This document shows positions 37,090-50,221 of a stretch of DNA of 64,000 nucleotides, one piece after another. A program made the translations under genes and the position numbers. The notes under the pieces were generated by a model. The model did not search any database and had not been told where the DNA came from. It saw only the letters and a program-made list of their open reading frames with translations. Within the stretch, counting starts at the first letter, position 1. Every line of letters starts with the position of its first letter. This DNA is from Diplosphaera chodatii. Taxonomy: Eukaryota > Chlorophyta > Trebouxiophyceae > Prasiolales > Stichococcaceae. Location: contig JAALGY010000031.1 of assembly GCA_032358165.1 (NCBI GenBank), positions 124,001 to 188,000 on the forward strand. The letters run 5' to 3'.

Positions 37090-37876
37090 GGCCTGGCATG
37101 TCGCCAGTGTAGCGCCAGATGTGCATAGCAGCCAGCGCGGCACCCAAGCCGTCAGCGTGCGGCTCTGTCATCAGGTAGGAGCTGCTCATCAAATGCAAGT
37201 GGTCACCGCTAATCCTCTACGACAGCTGGCTCAAAATTTGCTGCACGTCCATAACGTAGGCAGCCTCAAGCTCAACTGCGGCTGTGTGAGAGGCAGAGGA
37301 CTGCAAAAGCATGCCCACCTTCTGCAAGACCAGCTGCTGCAGCCTTTCTTCCTGCAGCTCATCTTCCAACTGTCACGGTGGCACACATAACACTTGTGTG
37401 CCACTTGCTGCAGGTGGTAGTGTTATGTGCCATGCCATCTCGTGATCAGCTGTCGATGTGTCTGTAGGTTGTATGTTACCACTGTGATGCACGGTTTTGA
37501 CGCTTGCTTCGTGCCAGAACACCATCGGTCCATCAGGTTTTCGTCGCCTCAGATGATATAGAGCAGACTGCTTTGCTTTGCAGAGGTCCGACCATGTCAA
37601 CTGCAATCAGGCAGTAGCAAGATGTGAACGTTAAAAAATCCGAACAACTTGCCGCAACATGTTGTCAACTTATTGTACCAAGTCGTGCATCAAGTCGATC
37701 AATGCAGCAAACAAACAGCATCAGCGGACCCCATCTGCATTTCGCCAGGGATGGTTCGTTGTTGGGGTGCGCCCACTGCCCTAGCCGCCTGACAAAACCC
37801 TGCTCTCATGCAGCCATCAGCAGCTGGCATGTGTTGTGCCGTTGCATCATGGTCGCTGCTATGACTGCCACTGAGG
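37090..37876. other. Convergent 3' spacer between C and D
   Basis: Tail-to-tail junction of the two most similar paralogues. Only 3' UTR-like sequence was seen; no ORF with the local codon bias, and no recognised element. Confidence 0.5.
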
Positions 37877-40266
37877 CTATTGCTGCCGGTGCTGCTGCTG
37901 CTGGCGGCGTTTCTGGCGCCGCCGCCGATTCGCTTCCTCCTTCTCCTGGCGCTTCCTCGCATCCGCTTCCCGCTCCCGCCCCTGCGCTTCCAGCTTCCCC
38001 TCCAGCCACGTCCGCCACTCCGCCTGCCAGCCCTCGTCCCCCTTGAACGTGTCGCCCGCGCCGTCATGACCTGGCGACGATTCGCAGAAAACGCGTCAGC
38101 GGCACAGCTGCATGAGCATGAGCATACTGGACAACGCACAGTTTGCAGCGCGACCCCTTGTGGTCGACCATGTACCAGCACTCGGGTTTGGATTTGTGCC
38201 CTATATCGCTACCATGTGTGGGCATTGCCTGAGACAACACTGTCCATGGCGGCACAAGGACATCACACCAGGTGTGTACGGTGCCTTGTCGGCTTCACGC
38301 AGATCGGCGCTGCAGTTGTAGTTGAAGGGCGACCGGATGTACGGGTAGAAGTGCAGCAGCTTGTCCGCGTCCTGCAGGGAGCAACAGTTCGTACTTTTGT
38401 AATCTATCATCAGCGTTGTATTGTACAAGCCCACGAGCGCCCAGTCGAGCAGCAAGGTAGCAACCAAACAGGCTGCTGTTGTCGGCGTCAACACCACATG
38501 CATCGTTCCACGATTTCTTGCCAGCCTGACAGCTTGCATTGCTAGCACTTGCAGGGCATCTCAGAGCAAGCAGCACCAGTCCCGCCCACGCCAGCTACAC
38601 GCACGGCAGGCGCATGCGGCGTCCGCAGACGGGCTGGTGGTGGGCACGCGCCTTGGAGTAGTGGGGCCACTCGAACTCGGCCAGCATGCGATCCCAGTCC
38701 ATGCAGCGCGCGTGGTGCGACGGCTTCACGTCAAAGCGCTGCAGCTCCGCGTACTCCGTCAGCAGGTCCCGCACGTACAGCCGCAGGTCGTGCATCCGCA
38801 GCCGGTCCCGCGCAAACTGGGGGGACAGGCAGCATGCAGTAGGTACATGCAGCTGCCCGACGACTCGGCTCAGCAGTCCTGGCAGGCGGGTGCATGTACT
38901 TGCCAGAAGTCAGAGGTGCATGATAATGCATAGAGTTTGAGGGTGCCCGTCAAAGGATGAGGTGCAGGGCTCACCATCTGGCCGAACGCGCCGATCTCCC
39001 TGCAGCGGAGCATGCAGCATCTTGTTGCCCACTTGATTCACCCGTTGGGGGCTGGTACGCAAAGTTGGACCTGGTATGGGAGCGATGCAGCAGCAGCGGC
39101 GGCGGCAGCAGCAGCGGCAGCAGCAAGCCTGCCGTCTGCTGCGACAGCAGGCGCTGTGCAAGGACTAACCAGGGCAGGAGGTCGGAGCCCCAGGCGGCCC
39201 TGGAGCGGTTCCAGAGTCCCCAGGGGACCGCGTCCCGCAGCGCCGCCTGCCTCGCGTCCCACTCCCGCCGCGCCGCTTCCGCAGCCTCCTGCTGCCTCGC
39301 CTGCAGCAGTCGCCGCCGCGCGTGCCGCTGCCGCACGTGCATCCGCACTCGGTCCACAACGCCGCCGGCTGACTGGCTCCACTGCTCAGAGTGCTGCACA
39401 AGCCCTTGCCCTGATAACTGCCTCCGCTGATGCCGCCGCTGCTGCCGCCGATCCCTTGACGCATCCGCCACATCGTCGACGCCGCCTGCCGCCGAGCCCT
39501 GCTGCTGCTGCGCGCCCTCGGCAGGCGCTGGGTCCGGCGCCAGGCCCGCAGCCGCGTCCACATCTGCAGGATCCAGGACCGCCTCTGCAGGACTGGCTCC
39601 TGTCAGTTTCCCAGACTCCGCTGCTGCAGGGTGGGCAGCATCTGCACCCGACCCGCCGTCTGCCGTGTCCGGGGCTGCTGCTGCTGCTGCTGCTGCTGCA
39701 GTCAGCTCCTCAGGGGGCGCCACATACAGGTCGCTGTCCTCATAAGCGTTCATGCCCCCCGCTGCAATGCCTCGCTGCAGGGAGCAGGGACGGCGCTGGA
39801 TGTTGTGGAGTGGCAAGCAGCTCGATTCCTGCAAACCTCGTGGCGGGCGTGCACAATAAGATGCAAAAAGTATGAGCTGCTCAACACAAGCTGGTGTGGA
39901 AGTTGCCATGGGACAGTGCAGCGTCACTGCTGATGCTGCAAAATCAACACTAGGGGGTCTTAGAGCTCCATACAGACCTGGGCAAGCGTCCAGTCGCGTA
40001 GCTGCTGGAACGCAGCAGCGTCGCTGTCGTCGTACACGCCCCAGGGGTGCTGGTACCTGCACATATTCGTGAGCAGTCACAGACATTTGACCTGGCTACC
40101 TATACATCGTCAGCCGCATGTCTTTCTTTGCACATGCAATATAGCAAAGACACCGCGGAGCCAACAGCCAGGCCGATTCTGATGCTGGTCCCAAAAGCAG
40201 GTCGGTATCGGCAACTCAGTGGCCGTTTGCTCATCACTGAATGACGATGGTCAGATGGTCTGACAC

Positions 40267-40325
<59 letters not shown>

Positions 40326-43300
40326 AGCTCCTGCTTCGGCAGTGGTGGCGGTGGTGTGCAGCACGCACATCATCAGCGTGCCGCACGACGGCGCTCATCA
40401 AGAGCAGGTCCCACTGCTGCAGGCTTGTGGGTGGCGAACATCCGCACCAGGAGTCGGCGCGCGGCTGCAGCCAGGGCGGCGGGTGGTTCGCCGCCGCCAC
40501 CGCGGCCGCCTGCTCCGCCACCATCTCCTCCATCAACGTCACCTGCGGCCGAGAGGGGGCGCCGTGTCGGCGGGAATGGGGACCGACAGGCAGGGGCAAA
40601 TGAAAGGCAACCTGCTCCGTCGGCCCTTCCGCCATCAGCATCACTTGCAGACATATGAATGCGATGCCGACATGAAGGCCGCTGGTTGTTTCAGAGCTAT
40701 GCAGCTGCAGGCCGGCTCACGTCGCTGTTGCCATCAATGATGCCATCAGCCGGCAGCATGGCACTGGTGTGAAGGGACCGGTGCTCGGTGGCGTCATGGG
40801 CAGGGAAGCGTGCTTGTGTCATGTGGTAAGCGCAGCACCTTGGCATAGACGTCCTCGCACATCGTGTCGTTGTCCGCCACCTCCACATGCGTCCAGCCGT
40901 GCACCAGCGCCCGGGTGTACCACTCATGGTACCTGCACCGTAGGAGGGGCTTCTCACCCACAGGCGGCCCTGTTGGTCACATCACGACGGAGGCCGCCCT
41001 CATCGCAGCGCATGAGCTGTGATACTTTTGGGCACCGCTCACCGTTGGTGCACCCGCAGCAGCGGCGAGCCCGCGGCCAGCTTCTGCTTGAGGTTGGACG
41101 AGAACGCGCCCGCATCGATGTACACAGGGTACCTACACCACACAACAGGATGTGCTGCATATCAATGCACCTGAGACGATGATGATGTGGCATGTCCAGC
41201 ACCTGGGCACCTGTGAAGCTGGACACGTACTTTTGAGAAGGCAGCAAGCAGCCCGCGAGCTCAGCCACGGTTGAGCTCCCCAGGAAATGGAGCGAAGTCA
41301 TGGCAACTATTTTCACACCCGTTTAATTCCGGTGATTTACAGCACACACTTTTGCCTACCAGCTGTGCAGCATGCAGGAGCTGACATCTCTTCAGGTGAG
41401 ATTTGTCGAGGCGAGAACAACAAACAACAAACCAGCAGCTGCCCAGTGATGAGAAGCTGCACACTTCACCCGGGGATTGAGCCCACTTGCTGCAGGCCAC
41501 TGCAGCAAAAACGGTCGAGTGGCGAAGCCAGGGCTAAGGTTTTGAGTGAAGGTCAAAGGTAACCTGGCTTCAGCGGACCGATGGCTGCAACGACAGTCGA
41601 GGGGACTATACTGTACAAGCGCCATTTTCCCATTATCTGGCGGCAAACAATGGCGGCAAGGCCACCTCACTGGGGCTGATCGAAGAGCGCATGCCCGACA
41701 TGCAGGTGTGCTGCGTTTTGCTGCACCCGCTGCTGCCTTTGGACCTGCGCACAGCGCTCCGGTGGCGGTGTTGCCACTTAAAGGTGTGCAAAATGTCGAC
41801 ACTGCGGAACGGTCACCCACCAGCACTTCAAGAAGATATGTCGCACCTGTATCTGCCGTTGTCCAGCAGCGTCGTGCCGGTCAGCTCGTAGATCTTGGGC
41901 GCCACCACGTCAAACAGCTCCCCTGCGTCGTCGTGGCCAGCTGCATCCAGCTGCCTGGGGCACGCCTTGAAGCGCCGCCTGCAAGGTAGCGGCATTAAAG
42001 ATTGCGAATGCATGTGGGGCATCCGGCGCAGTGGCTGTGCTTCAGCATTTTGAGGGTCACCACATTGGTTGCCGAGAGGTTGCTGATCTGCCCGGCATGC
42101 AAGGCCGCCAGGTGCTGACTCATCTCAAGCTGGTCCTGCTGATGAGGCGCGTGGTCTGCACAAGGCCATGCCGCATGGCATGATGCACAGCAGCACCCGA
42201 TGTCCAAGGCCAGCACGCACGAAGAGCAGAAGCGATGAAGGGCGCCTGTCTGAGGAGCGACACCACTCGCCTGACTTCGTCGCGGGGCTCGGCCTCGGCG
42301 CGCCCGCGCCACATAACCCTCGGCAGCCGCTGCGCCAGCGGCGTGGCGCCGTGCGTGGCGACGACGACATCCAGCTGCTGCGGCCAGCCGTTGAGCATCA
42401 GGCCGTTCGGGTCTGCACCGGGGCGCCACCGCACGTCAGCCGGTTTCGCACCTGCCGTGTGCGGCTTCGCTGGTGCCCTTGAGACTTGCACTCGGCAAGA
42501 GCATAGCCTGCCGCCCAATTTCAACATAGACCAATGCGTGCAGACGGCCTGGCCAGCAGCGACTTGCGACCATACTGTGACCCATGTCTGCTGGCGGTGT
42601 ACTGGTATGCACACATTCACACCATCACCCAGCGCCAAAGCCGGACCGCCGACCAACCTGTGAGCTGGCTGTACTCGTGCCCGTACCAGCTGTAGTCCGG
42701 CAGCACCAGGTCCATGAACCCCTCCTTCCGGTTATACCCGAACACGGGGATGGGGCGCCCCTCGTAGTGCTGCGGCGGCACCTGCAGCGTCGGCTGCACC
42801 GTTGCCACAGCTAAGAAACACAGCAGTCTGCTGTTGGATTTGCTGTCCTGTGTGTAGTACACATGCACCATCGTTCGCTGCAGGGTGTGCACCTTGATGT
42901 CCGGGTTGCGCTTGTCGGTGTCTGGGACGTCCTCGCTGACGCGCAGGCACGGGAAGTCGCTGGTGTGGATCATACCTGACACATCCGGCACCTGCAGCAT
43001 GCACAGCAAAACTTACTGCATGCTGGTGCGTAACACAAAAGCTGACAGTACCTAGGTATGCACATGCTGCACAGTAAACAGTACGCCTGCTCATGTGGAG
43101 CCCCACCAACGCTACAGGGCTGGCACGACCGTGAAGTGTATACGACCAGCATGCAGGGCCTGCATCTGCGTTGGAAGCTCACCTGGCCCGGGAAGGCACG
43201 AAGCACATCCAGTAGCATGAACAGCACGTACGGCACCCGCCCCTTCGCAACAGCAAGCCCTGCACGAAAGGGCGGCATCACGGTGCGCGCCCAGTATGTG

Positions 43301-46144
43301 AGCGCGCCATCTGCTGAACAGTGGGACCTGAGCAGGTGACAGGGTGCACAGCAGCGCGATCCAGCGCGCAGCCGCAACACACAGACACCAAGGACAAGGG
43401 GGCGGAAACCAGCACCTGGGCCCTCGTTGCCGGGGAACCAGCCGTCGTAGCGCTGTTTAGAACCGTCCGGCATCTGCCGGTCGTTCCAGTTGCTGGTCTT
43501 GAACTCGATGTGCAGGCGCCCGCCCACGATCTGGAACAGCAGCTGGTCTGCGGGCAGGCAGAGCAGCGAGCTTGGCGTGCATCCGCAGGTTCCCCACAGG
43601 CTGACACCAGAACTCTAGCTTGCAGTCGCTGCCCGCGCACCTCCGTAGCAGTATGGGCCGATTGGGGTTGACAACGAAGCGGCGGCGTCGATGTCTGACT
43701 GCAGGAGGACGCAGGGAGGCAATATCAGGGGCATCCCTCACAGCATCCGCGGTGCACGAGCGGTCAGTGCAGTTGCCGGGCACCACCCTGCTCCAGCTGG
43801 ATATGCTGGCAAAGCGGAGGAGGTGGGTGCGCCGTACATGTTCGTGCAAACAACCTTGCTACCAGATGACAATCCCACGCATGGCGGGAGCCTGCTAAAG
43901 CATGGGGGTGGGGTTGCAGGACACACCTGCCGGATGCCGCGCTTGGCCCACGGCCGCAGGTCCCGCTTGATCCAGGGCAGGTAGTGGCTCCGCTCACCAG
44001 CATCCAGAGCCGGCTTCTCCTGTGCCAACATGCATGTCTTGTCTCATCGAGGAGCTTTTGTGCGCTGCATCTTGCTCTTCTGAGGCAATGGACACGGAGA
44101 ATAACAACCGGTGGGTTCTGTAGAACAACACCGCCATAGGCACCTGCAGCGGCGGCGTGCGGATGGCCCATGCATCTGCAGACTCCCCGTCTCCATCGGC
44201 ATCTATGTGGCCGCTCCTATCCTTGGCTCCGGTGAGGCGCCGCAGCCGCCGCTGCTCCGCATCATCCATACCGTCACTGCTGCTGCTGCCGGTGCTGCTG
44301 CTGCTGCCACCACCGTTGCTGCTGTTGCTGGAAGTTGTACCTCCCGCTTCAGAGCTACCTGCGCTGCTGTCAACGCCGTCGCTGCCGCCGCCGCGGCCGC
44401 TGGTGGCGTCAGCATCCGATGCGTCGGTGGCCCACCTGCGCTTGGTGAACTCCCGGGTGCGGTCAGACACCTGACTGTCGCTGAGCTGGCCGCCTCCTGC
44501 TGCGCCTTCACTGCTCCCTGTTGCCCCGCTGCCGCCGTCTGCTGCTGGCTGCGCTGCCTGCTGCGTGCCGGGTGGCGGCGCAGGATCCTCATATGCCCAC
44601 CTGCAAAGCCGCCCCGATATACGTTTGCTGTGCTCATCGTCGCACCTGACTCCCACACCAGACAAGCCGCAGTGCACATGGGCTGCGTAGGCCATCAGAA
44701 GCCTATCGCACACGGCCAGCTGCCTCGGTGTGACACCCAATGCCAATGTGCACAGCTGTTTCGTGAGCACATCAGCATCAGACCGAATGAGATCCCGAAT
44801 GCAAGCTGGCCTTTCTGTTCCGCACACCAGGTCCAGGGCCGCATGTAGCGCGGCTTGCCGTTGGGCTCGAACCAGCGCAGCCGCGCATGGGCCGCGTACA
44901 TCCAGTTCCCACGGTGCACCGGCGGCGGCAGGCCGCTGGCATTCGCCGACATCAGCGCCTGCATCCCAGCACTGCCCTCCGATCGGCCAGTTGTTGCGGC
45001 TGTTGTGGGTCTGGCAAGTGTGCCTGTGGTTGGGATGCTGCTGGGAAGACAATGAGTCACTGCACTTTGTGAGATGCACCATATCTGCAGCTTCAGCTAC
45101 CAGACGGCTGTGTGTGACATGGACCTACCTGCTGCCAATACTTCCAGGAGCTTTCGGATGGGCCCCCTGGCGACCCGCCGCTTGCAGCTGATGGTGCGGC
45201 CCCTTGCAATGTGCTGCTGTGCTCAGCAGGATGTCTACCCGCCTGCTCCACTTGCACTGCTGCTGGCGCCGCCAGGTCACCTGTTCTGGGCATGAACCCA
45301 GAACTCATATCTTCGTGGTCAGAGAGATGCAGCGGTGACAGGGTACACACAGTGTATGGTCGCCTGTACAAATGTGATGCTCTGGTGCACTATGGCGGTG
45401 CATGACACGAACCAAAGTCTGGAGCTGCCTTGCAATCGCATTGGGACGGCAAATGGCTGATGCTCACCGCCTGCGGTGTCTGCAGGGGTGTTTACAACTT
45501 CCGCGCCAACAGCTGGAGCACCCTGCGCCTGACCGTGTGCTGCAGACGGCGCAGTTGCCGCCAGATCGCCGGTTCCCGCTGAGTCGGCCTCGCCTGCTGC
45601 TGGGTCAGGGTCTTGGGAGTCAGCAGCTGGAGGTCCAGCGGCGTCAGTCTGCAACTCCACTCCCGAGCTGACATTCACGTCCTGCTGCGCTGCTGCTGCC
45701 GCTGCATCTGCTGCCTTTGACGCCAGTGCAGCTTCAGCAGCAGCTGCGGCGTCCTGAACTCCTGCCGCTGCATCTTTTCCTGCTATACAGTCATTTGAGC
45801 ACAGCATTTGAGCACTGCTGCAACACGCAAGCGGAGTGCCTTGCAGCAGCTTCTAGAAACAAATCTGCCGCAAGCTGACCTGCTGGGATGTAACCGGCAG
45901 TAGCGTCTGCTCCGAGGTCTGACACTAGCAGCAGTGGGTTTTGGGGCTGCGCCACCGCCGCCCTGCTGATCAGCTGCGGCGCACACCACACTGCCAGCGG
46001 GACCGCCAGCACGACCGCCACAAGGCATCTGATGCCAGGCAAGGCGTGTCTGTTCCTGCGCGTCGTCACATACCATGTTTCTTGCTCTGAGTCTCCCAAG
46101 CTGGGGTCCGACACAGTCGTGCACCTTCGGCGTGCGCATGGCAT
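37877..46144 (-). CDS. CAP10-like (GT90) glycosyltransferase, paralogue D
   Basis: Twenty-two exons in phase give 1202 aa: 45895-46144, 45468-45779, 45129-45280, 44828-44958, 44144-44600, 43927-44019, 43641-43698, 43416-43547, 43183-43259, 42893-42991, 42658-42781, 42271-42412, 41847-41978, 41043-41132, 40839-40932, 40448-40542, 39978-40056, 39170-39774, 38975-38999, 38652-38816, 38269-38371, 37877-38070. A longer cytosolic N-terminus (about 35 residues) precedes the anchor LVAVVLAVPLAVW. The stem has an Ala-rich acidic part (exons 2-3) and a Ser/Gly part (exon 5). Catalytic-like motifs: GYNRKEGFMDLVLPDYSWYG, VMWRGRAEAEPRD, YPVYIDAGAFSSNLKQKL, HEWYTRALVHG. Exon 18 (605 bases) encodes RGIAAGGMNAYEDSDLYV, then a Gln/Arg-rich helix without the introns seen in A-C. 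Introns 12 and 20 begin with GC. The tail is short and rich in Arg and Gln. Other Met residues upstream of 46144 cannot be excluded. Confidence 0.82.
40268..40324. repeat. (CTG)19 trinucleotide repeat in an intron of D
   Basis: Nineteen perfect CTG units on the plus strand, read as (CAG)19 in the D transcript, within the 391-base intron between exons 40448-40542 and 39978-40056. It is not translated in the model. Confidence 0.97.
40612..40644 (-). pseudogene. Degenerate copy of the 33-base exon in paralogue D
   Basis: Counterpart of 33878-33910 in C. It encodes the degenerate VMLMAEGPTEQ, and the acceptor reads CAA instead of CAG. The roughly 70 bases that follow, up to the real exon at 40542, are also clearly similar to the corresponding intron of C. 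Confidence 0.6.
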
Positions 46145-48493
46145 TTACAAGGCACCTGATTAGCCATGGCTGCTGCCTCTGAGGGCTCTTCGGTGCCATG
46201 TGAAGCTGTCGCTCAGTCCGCTCCGTGGCATATGTGGCATCGTTGGCTGCAACAAGGACATGTCGCAGGCTCGACCTGCTGCATGATGAAGTCACGCCGA
46301 CCAGCAAATGCAGGTCACCATCGGAAAAGCATTCAGTATTGGCGCCTGATACTGCTGGCATTGCCTAACATTGCGATGAGCTGCTAGACGTGCCAAAAGC
46401 CAATGCAACCGCCCATGTGCGAATTGCACGGGCTGTACTGCAACATGCTCGAGGCAAGTCTCGGCTGTATTTGGCTTGCTGACATTGTCACAACGTATGT
46501 ATCCACTCACAGCAGCGCCTCGTTGCAATCGTGTACCACGGACCGTTCAGATGGATGGGCGCCTAAGGGTGACAAGGTTCAGATTCGGTTACATGAATGG
46601 TGTGTTTCTTGAATTCTGCAGCCGTCGGTCATTATGCGAAAGCTGACGCTGCCATATCTCGAGGACCTTGCGTGTGGGGTCTCTGTCGTCTGCACTCAGT
46701 TCACAGGGCTTCGTGCAAGCAACTCTGCAATCCTCACGTGCTGCGCCAGCCTCAGTAACAGCAACGCCGCCTGCTTCTCATGCGCTCTGAGCATGTCAAG
46801 GTGCTCGCACAGCGGCTGCAGCGCGACTGCCGTGGCAACGACAGCCGGAAGGCACCATCTGCAGATGCTGCCTCGGGGCGACACATGTGCACTGCGACTC
46901 TCATGTTGCCGCTGCCGTCAGCAGCTAGGTCGAGACGACCCACAGGTTGGCTTCGTGTCGCGCCGCCAACAGGGCTGACCTTATGCTGCAGCAGCATCCT
47001 GGTTTCGCGTTCAGTAGGGCAAGCATCACCTGCCTCCTATGAGCATGCCTTCGAGCCGGTGCTGACACGGCCCATCACGGCAGCACTATGTGCGGCTGAG
47101 GTGTCGGTCAGGAACCTCAACCACAGGACCACTGCATGTCCTTGGGGAGGCAGCCTGTCAATCCTCCGCCAGCAGCTCTGCTCTGCCCGTCTGCCGCTGC
47201 CGCCATCACAGTTGCTAAAATAACTCACATGTCAGGTCCAGGCTGCATGGTCGATCAGGGCTGTAGCGCTTGTCAAAGCATAGCATGACCCAGCGCTCTC
47301 GCATAAAGTCTAGGGCCTCTTGATGTTATGCTATCAACGGACAACAAGCCACAGTGCACAAAACATGATGTGCAGCGCATATGGAGGACCCGAGTCTTCG
47401 ACCAATGCTTATTGTTGTGTGCAACCTTAGCGATAGCAACATAGCGGCGAACTACCGCTTCAAGGTTGTAGGAGAATGCTCTGACCATCCACTGTTGGAG
47501 CATGGAGCTTAGCAGTCGACAATGCAGTTGTAGCGGCTATGAAACAACTAGTATGCTTTGTTGCAAGGTTCCCGCGTGTATGGCTGTGTTATGGGTTGTG
47601 CTTCTGCTCTAAAGAGGACTGCTGGTATAACAAGTGCAATCGGCAAAGTAGCTTGTTGATCCATGCTGGAACGAGTTGCTTGACAACCATGTCATGGGAT
47701 CCTTATCACAACTTGATCAAGGGTCCGCAGCAGTCACTGCCACAAAATATGTTGCTGTTGCAATGCATATGCAAGCTGCTATGTGGCTGCAATAAAGCAT
47801 CAAAATGCCGAAACCTGCAGCCATCCTATATTCGCAAATCGTCACAACATAGCAAATCCACAAGTGGTATGATAATGTTTTCCCGTGACAAAGAGCAACC
47901 TCGGACACATGCACGCAACCGTTCATGACTCTACCAGCAACAGTGCATGGTACTCCAAGCAAAGCTGGCAGCCAGGCATGAGGCTTCACCGTATCATGTG
48001 GATTGCTCAGTATCTCCGGTATTGCAGCCGGTTGCTGATTGGCCATCGTCGTTGTTGAGGGGGGCATCCAGAGAAAACCTCGTCTCAACATATTGCCCAG
48101 GCTCCTGCAAGCAAGGCACATCGTCCATTGTGGCAAATGAAACAATTGTGTTTTCGCACTTGTGCTACTGGGCCAACCCTATTCTTTGCCAAGTCCAAGT
48201 GTATGTATAAGCACGTGGCTACTTGCACAATAATGATGACGCACTGGTATGGTATGCGGAGGCGGGAAGGTGGTCAACAGAGTGGCGGACGTTTGCACTT
48301 GCACAGTGCCATCAAAATCATCGCTGTGATACTCGTCGGAGGACGGTGGGGTAACCCCCGGGTTATAGATATCAATGTTCCTACGAGGGCAGGTCAAAGA
48401 CCGTTCCAAGAGAGTGCAGGCATCACTGCCCATCATCCACATACTTGCAGAATCACAAATTATTGAATCAACACGTGCAAGGGATTTGGCGGT
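46145..48493. other. Unassigned AT-richer stretch
   Basis: Upstream of paralogue D. Base composition is visibly richer in A/T than in neighbouring genes, especially 47.3-48.4 kb. On the minus strand 46696-46884 encodes a plausible helical stretch (HEKQAALLLLRLAQHVRIAE), and 47037-47228 an ORF containing AVVLWLRFLTDTSAAH. These could be exons of a small gene, but no start, splice pattern or family could be fixed. The longer ORFs at 47539-47928 (+) and 47717-48145 (-) lack coding bias. Confidence 0.4.
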
Positions 48494-49510
48494 TTAAGCG
48501 ACGCACGTCCGATAGGTGTGGGTAAAAGGTGACAGCGGCTGGTTTGACGGGTCGCCGTCGAGCGGACTGTACGTGATGGAGCAGGTGGTGTTGACTGTGA
48601 TCTCCTGTTGCGCCGGCAGTGGACCCAAATTGCAGTCGCAGTTCGTTGCAAAAGCGGTTGTGGGTACTGGTGGCGGTGGAGGCCTGCACCAGCATGTGTA
48701 TGAGTTAGCCTGCTGTTGAGATCCTCTTGTCCAACCTTGGTGATCACCCTCTATCCGCTGACAAGGCTCCGCAACATGAACCATCCCCATTCTCCCCATA
48801 TGCATTACACCCTAGCAACAACAGGCAAAGCAGACTAGCGGTGGGCTACCCAGACTACGCTCGATGAGAGACCGGTGACAACAATCAGTAGACCGCGTGC
48901 CGAGATGGCACAGCTGGTGATGTGGTGTGGGTGAGACATCCGACGATCACGTTTGATGAACTCACATTGGCGGAGGGCTCGGTGGCGGTGGTTTGGGTGG
49001 CGGTGGTGGGGGTGGTGATGGCGGTGGCGATGGAGGTGGCGATGGAGGTGGATTTGGCGGGGGCTCGGGGGGCGGTGATGGCGGGGGAGACGGTGGCGGT
49101 GCCGGTGGTGGTGAAGGCGGTGGTGAAGGCGGGGGACTTGGCGGCGGCGATGGTGGGGGAGAGGGTGGCGGTGACGGCGGTGGACCTGCCGGGGAAGACA
49201 GAGCGAGCTCGCTGGGTAGACAAGGGTGCCTTGTTTATTGGTGCCCTCTATCGAAGAAGACATCACCTTGGTCGGGCTGACGTTCACGTATACATGCGCA
49301 CTGATGTCGATATGCACATGCACAACGAGGCAATCGACCAACGAGGCATTGCGATGCTTTCGACCACAATCGTTTGTGCCATACCCGGTGGCGGATGGGG
49401 GGGAGGTGGCCTGAAGGCTGCAAGGTCGCACACAATCGAGTCAAGTTGGGCCAACGTGACTTGCACCACTTCAGTGCACTTTTCCATGCAAAGGTGTGAT
49501 GCACCATGCA
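48494..49510 (-). CDS. Pro-rich (SPPP-repeat) extracellular-matrix-like protein, incomplete model
   Basis: On the minus strand about 48960-49195 encodes a long array of SPPP, PPPSPPP, APPP, EPPP and NPPP units, as in hydroxyproline-rich or pherophorin-like wall proteins of green algae. Upstream, 49400-49490 gives CTEVVQVTLAQLDSIVCDLA followed by Pro-rich RPPPPHPPP. Downstream, 48494-48690 ends a frame with PPPPPVPTTAF, NCDCNLGPLPAQQ, VNTTCSITYSPLDG and a stop after RTCVA. The pieces share strand and Pro/Cys character, but the splice junctions could not be fixed and no complete pherophorin domain was recognised. It may be the 3' part of the secreted Cys-rich gene that starts at 50992. The plus-strand poly-Gly frame over the same bases is a shadow. 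Confidence 0.45.
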
Positions 49511-50221
49511 CGCGAGCCTACCAACATCACACGAACATGGTAAGCAGAGCGGAGCTAGTTGCGGTCACTAGCAAGTATCATTGCCAAGAGAAAACAAGTC
49601 ATGCAGATAACGCACAGCATTTTGTGAAAGCTGCGTTGGCGTATGCTCCGGCAGGGCACTTCAAGCACGAAGCTCGGCCGGCAGACGGTTGATATCGCTG
49701 TGCTGGGTTGGGAGCACACGTGCTGCACTTGAAGGCGCCAACACCGGCCTTGGCATGCCCAGGCTTGCTGCATGTCACATCGGGAACTCACAAGTCAATG
49801 GTGGCACCCCCAAGCTTGTAGGCCTGCATCTTAGACATGGTCTTGCTGGAGTGCTGGTCTGCCAAGCAGCATTGAAGAGCACGTGCAACGCCGTCTTTTC
49901 TGTGGCGCTCACCAAGGGACTGGCTCTTCATCTATGCCACCTGGCTCGTAGCCTGGTCCAGGTGCTGCACCATGGACACCAATCAATCAGCTGTGTGGAA
50001 CACGAAGGGTCCGGCTTCATAAGTGCGCCACAGCCACAAAAGCCGACCCAACAAGATCATGATGCTGAGCCATAAGGACGGAATCGAATGTGGTGGTGCA
50101 ACATGATGTTGTGCGAGTCCATGCAAGCCGCAACGCGGACAGATGTTATGCTGCTGTCATGGGCTGGCATTGCCGCCAGGCAGCATAGGCGAGGGTTTGA
50201 CCGAGCGGGCGTCGGACTCAC

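Noticed and set aside
40234..40644. Minus-strand ORF with a poly-Ser stretch
   Set aside because: The Ser codons are the intronic CAG repeat in another frame; exon boundaries at 40448 and 40056 exclude it.
48993..49280. Plus-strand Gly-rich ORF (GGGDGGG repeats)
   Set aside because: The opposite strand reads as classical SPPP repeats with Pro/Cys-rich neighbours; the Gly frame is its shadow.
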